From NCBI GenBank assembly GCA_019636445.1, contig JAHBXO010000015.1, forward strand, positions 1 through 64,000: a DNA stretch of 64,000 nt, read 5' to 3'. Shown here piece after piece: positions 63,181-64,000 of this stretch. Source of the stretch: Gemmataceae bacterium (GTDB lineage Bacteria > Planctomycetota > Planctomycetia > Gemmatales > Gemmataceae). Under the pieces are notes generated by a model. It saw nothing but the letters and a program-made list of their open reading frames with translations, made no database searches and had not been told where the DNA came from. Each line of letters starts with the position of its first letter. Position 1 is the stretch's first letter. The translations under genes were made by a program, and so were the position numbers.

Positions 63181-63483
63181 ATGACGATCTACCGCTACAC
63201 GTTCCAGGCCGACGTGCCGAAGGCTGAAGTCCAGGCTTCGCTGCTGTTGGCACTCATCGCCGTCGAGGGATTACACGGCGAGGCGCAGACCCGGCTCGAC
63301 GCCGGTCACGCGATCAGCGGCAAGTTCGGCGCGTGCGTGATCGACGGCAGCACGCCCGTCGGCCGCGACCTCGCCCGGGTGTTCACGGCGTTCTTGCGCC
63401 GCGAGTTCGGCGAGGACTCGTTCCGCGTCGAACGCCTGCACCCCATCCAACCCCAACCCACCAACCCGGAGGTAACCAAGTGA
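63181..63483 (+). CDS. Small protein upstream of the RecA-like ATPase
   Basis: A 100-aa protein with GAGG eight bases upstream. YTFQADVPKAEVQASLLLALIAVEGLHGEAQTRLDAGH ... IDGSTPVGRDLARVFTAFLRREFGEDSFRV is a compact alpha/beta protein. I do not recognise a family. It is coupled to the ATPase gene (GTGA overlap at 63480-63483) and is expressed from the element-2 block b promoter. Confidence 0.65.
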   Translation: MTIYRYTFQADVPKAEVQASLLLALIAVEGLHGEAQTRLDAGHAISGKFGACVIDGSTPVGRDLARVFTAFLRREFGEDSFRVERLHPIQPQPTNPEVTK

Positions 63484-64000
63484 CCCGTTTGGCGACCATC
63501 CAGAAGGGCCGCACCCCGCGGCCGCCGCGCCTGCTCGTGTACGGCACGGAGGGGATCGGCAAGTCGAGCTTCGCGGCGCAGGCCCCGCGGCCGATCTTCG
63601 TGCAGACCGAGGACGGGCTCGACGAGATCGACACAGACAAGTTCCCGCTGGCCGAGGGCTACGAGGACGTCGTCGAGTCGCTCGCCGCGCTGGCGAACCA
63701 GGACCACCCCTACGAGTCGGTGGTGATCGACTCGCTCGACTGGCTCGAGCGGCTGATCTGGGACCGCGTATGCCGCGACACCAACGTCACGAGCATCGAG
63801 AAGGCCGACGGCGGCTACTCGAAGGGCTACACCCACGCGCTGACCTACTGGCGCGAAATCCTCGACCTGCTCAACGGCCTTCGCGCCGCGAAGAACATGG
63901 TGGTGCTGCTCATCGCGCACACCAAGGTCGAGAAGTTCGAGGACCCCGAGTCGAGCCCCTACGACCGCTACTCGCCGCGGCTGCACAAGCACGCGTCGGC
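63480..64000 (+). CDS. RecA-like phage-type ATPase (Sak4/AAA_24-like), partial
   Basis: GTG at 63480 overlaps the previous stop, and the frame is open to the window end, giving 173 residues. Walker A is VYGTEGIGKSSFAAQ, Walker B VVIDSLDWLERL, with LLIAHTKVEKFED as sensor region, the arrangement of phage single-strand annealing-associated or RecA-like ATPases (often annotated AAA family or nucleotide-binding protein). It probably takes part in element replication or recombination. The C-terminal part is missing because the window ends. Confidence 0.8.
   Translation, partial: MTRLATIQKGRTPRPPRLLVYGTEGIGKSSFAAQAPRPIFVQTEDGLDEIDTDKFPLAEGYEDVVESLAALANQDHPYESVVIDSLDWLERLIWDRVCRDTNVTSIEKADGGYSKGYTHALTYWREILDLLNGLRAAKNMVVLLIAHTKVEKFEDPESSPYDRYSPRLHKHAS

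Larger units (their letters stand above)
58247..64000 (+). mobile_element. Serine-recombinase integrative element 2 (left part)
   Basis: The gene order small ORF, DUF2924, serine recombinase, HTH, LexA-like, small protein, sigma-like, small protein, RecA-like ATPase matches element 1, except that lexA stands where element 1 has cargo and the genes after the sigma factor differ. All shared proteins are clear homologues but well diverged, so this is a related element, not a recent duplication. It runs off the end of the window. Confidence 0.7.

Overview
The DNA is GC-rich and bacterial, and looks like a planctomycete of the Gemmataceae type. The evidence is pairs of DUF2924 protein plus large serine recombinase, an FHA-domain ABC transporter beside a PASTA-less Ser/Thr kinase, a CHAT protein, planctomycete-style C2C2 zinc-ribbon proteins, and short repeats inserted in frame into genes. 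Almost the whole window is accessory DNA: three mobile elements, several defence-type loci and one unusual signalling/secretion-like cluster. All assignments come from reading the sequence; no database was searched.

Layout. (1) 1-767: 3' end of a DUF1998 (DrmB-like) gene with a Vsr/DUF559-like nuclease tail. (2) About 785-18510: serine-recombinase element 1. It carries a small ORF, DUF2924, recombinase and HTH module; a cargo block at 3727-9669 (785-aa unknown protein, tRNA-Gln, HD-type protein, MGH-protein + QueC-like pair); a sigma-like factor; a primase-helicase followed by an iteron-like repeat field; a ParB-methyltransferase fusion; and small genes. (3) 18773-35494: a signalling cluster with CHAT and TPR genes on the minus strand, a secreted protein, then on the plus strand a kinase, FHA-ABC transporter, two AAA+ ATPases, a VirD4/TraG-like coupling ATPase, a 42-aa membrane peptide and a C-terminal toxin-like protein. 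(4) 35500-40989: a transposase relic, then a tyrosine-integrase element with excisionase-like HTH proteins and a primase/ATPase. (5) 41364-53665: a zinc-ribbon protein and a five-gene restriction locus (SNF2 helicase, sigma-70 factor, type III-like Mod, DUF1016 nuclease, type III-like Res). (6) 53684-53913: an integrase tail and the 3' half of a tRNA, the scar of an integration site. (7) 54375-58151: a 1258-aa candidate single-gene defence protein. (8) 58247 to the end: serine-recombinase element 2, collinear with element 1 but with a LexA-like repressor where element 1 has its cargo; it continues past the window.

How it fits together. The two serine-recombinase elements share a core gene order. 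In each, the same promoter-like block occurs twice, upstream of the integration operon and just behind the sigma-like gene, and the block differs between the elements. This suggests that each element's sigma factor reads its own private promoters. The strongest candidates for undescribed biology are the kinase/FHA-ABC/AAA/VirD4 cluster with a CHAT protease gene interrupted by one in-frame TGA, the MGH-protein/QueC-like pair (a likely N-terminal deazaguanine modification system), and the restriction operon with a sigma-70 factor embedded between helicase and methylase.
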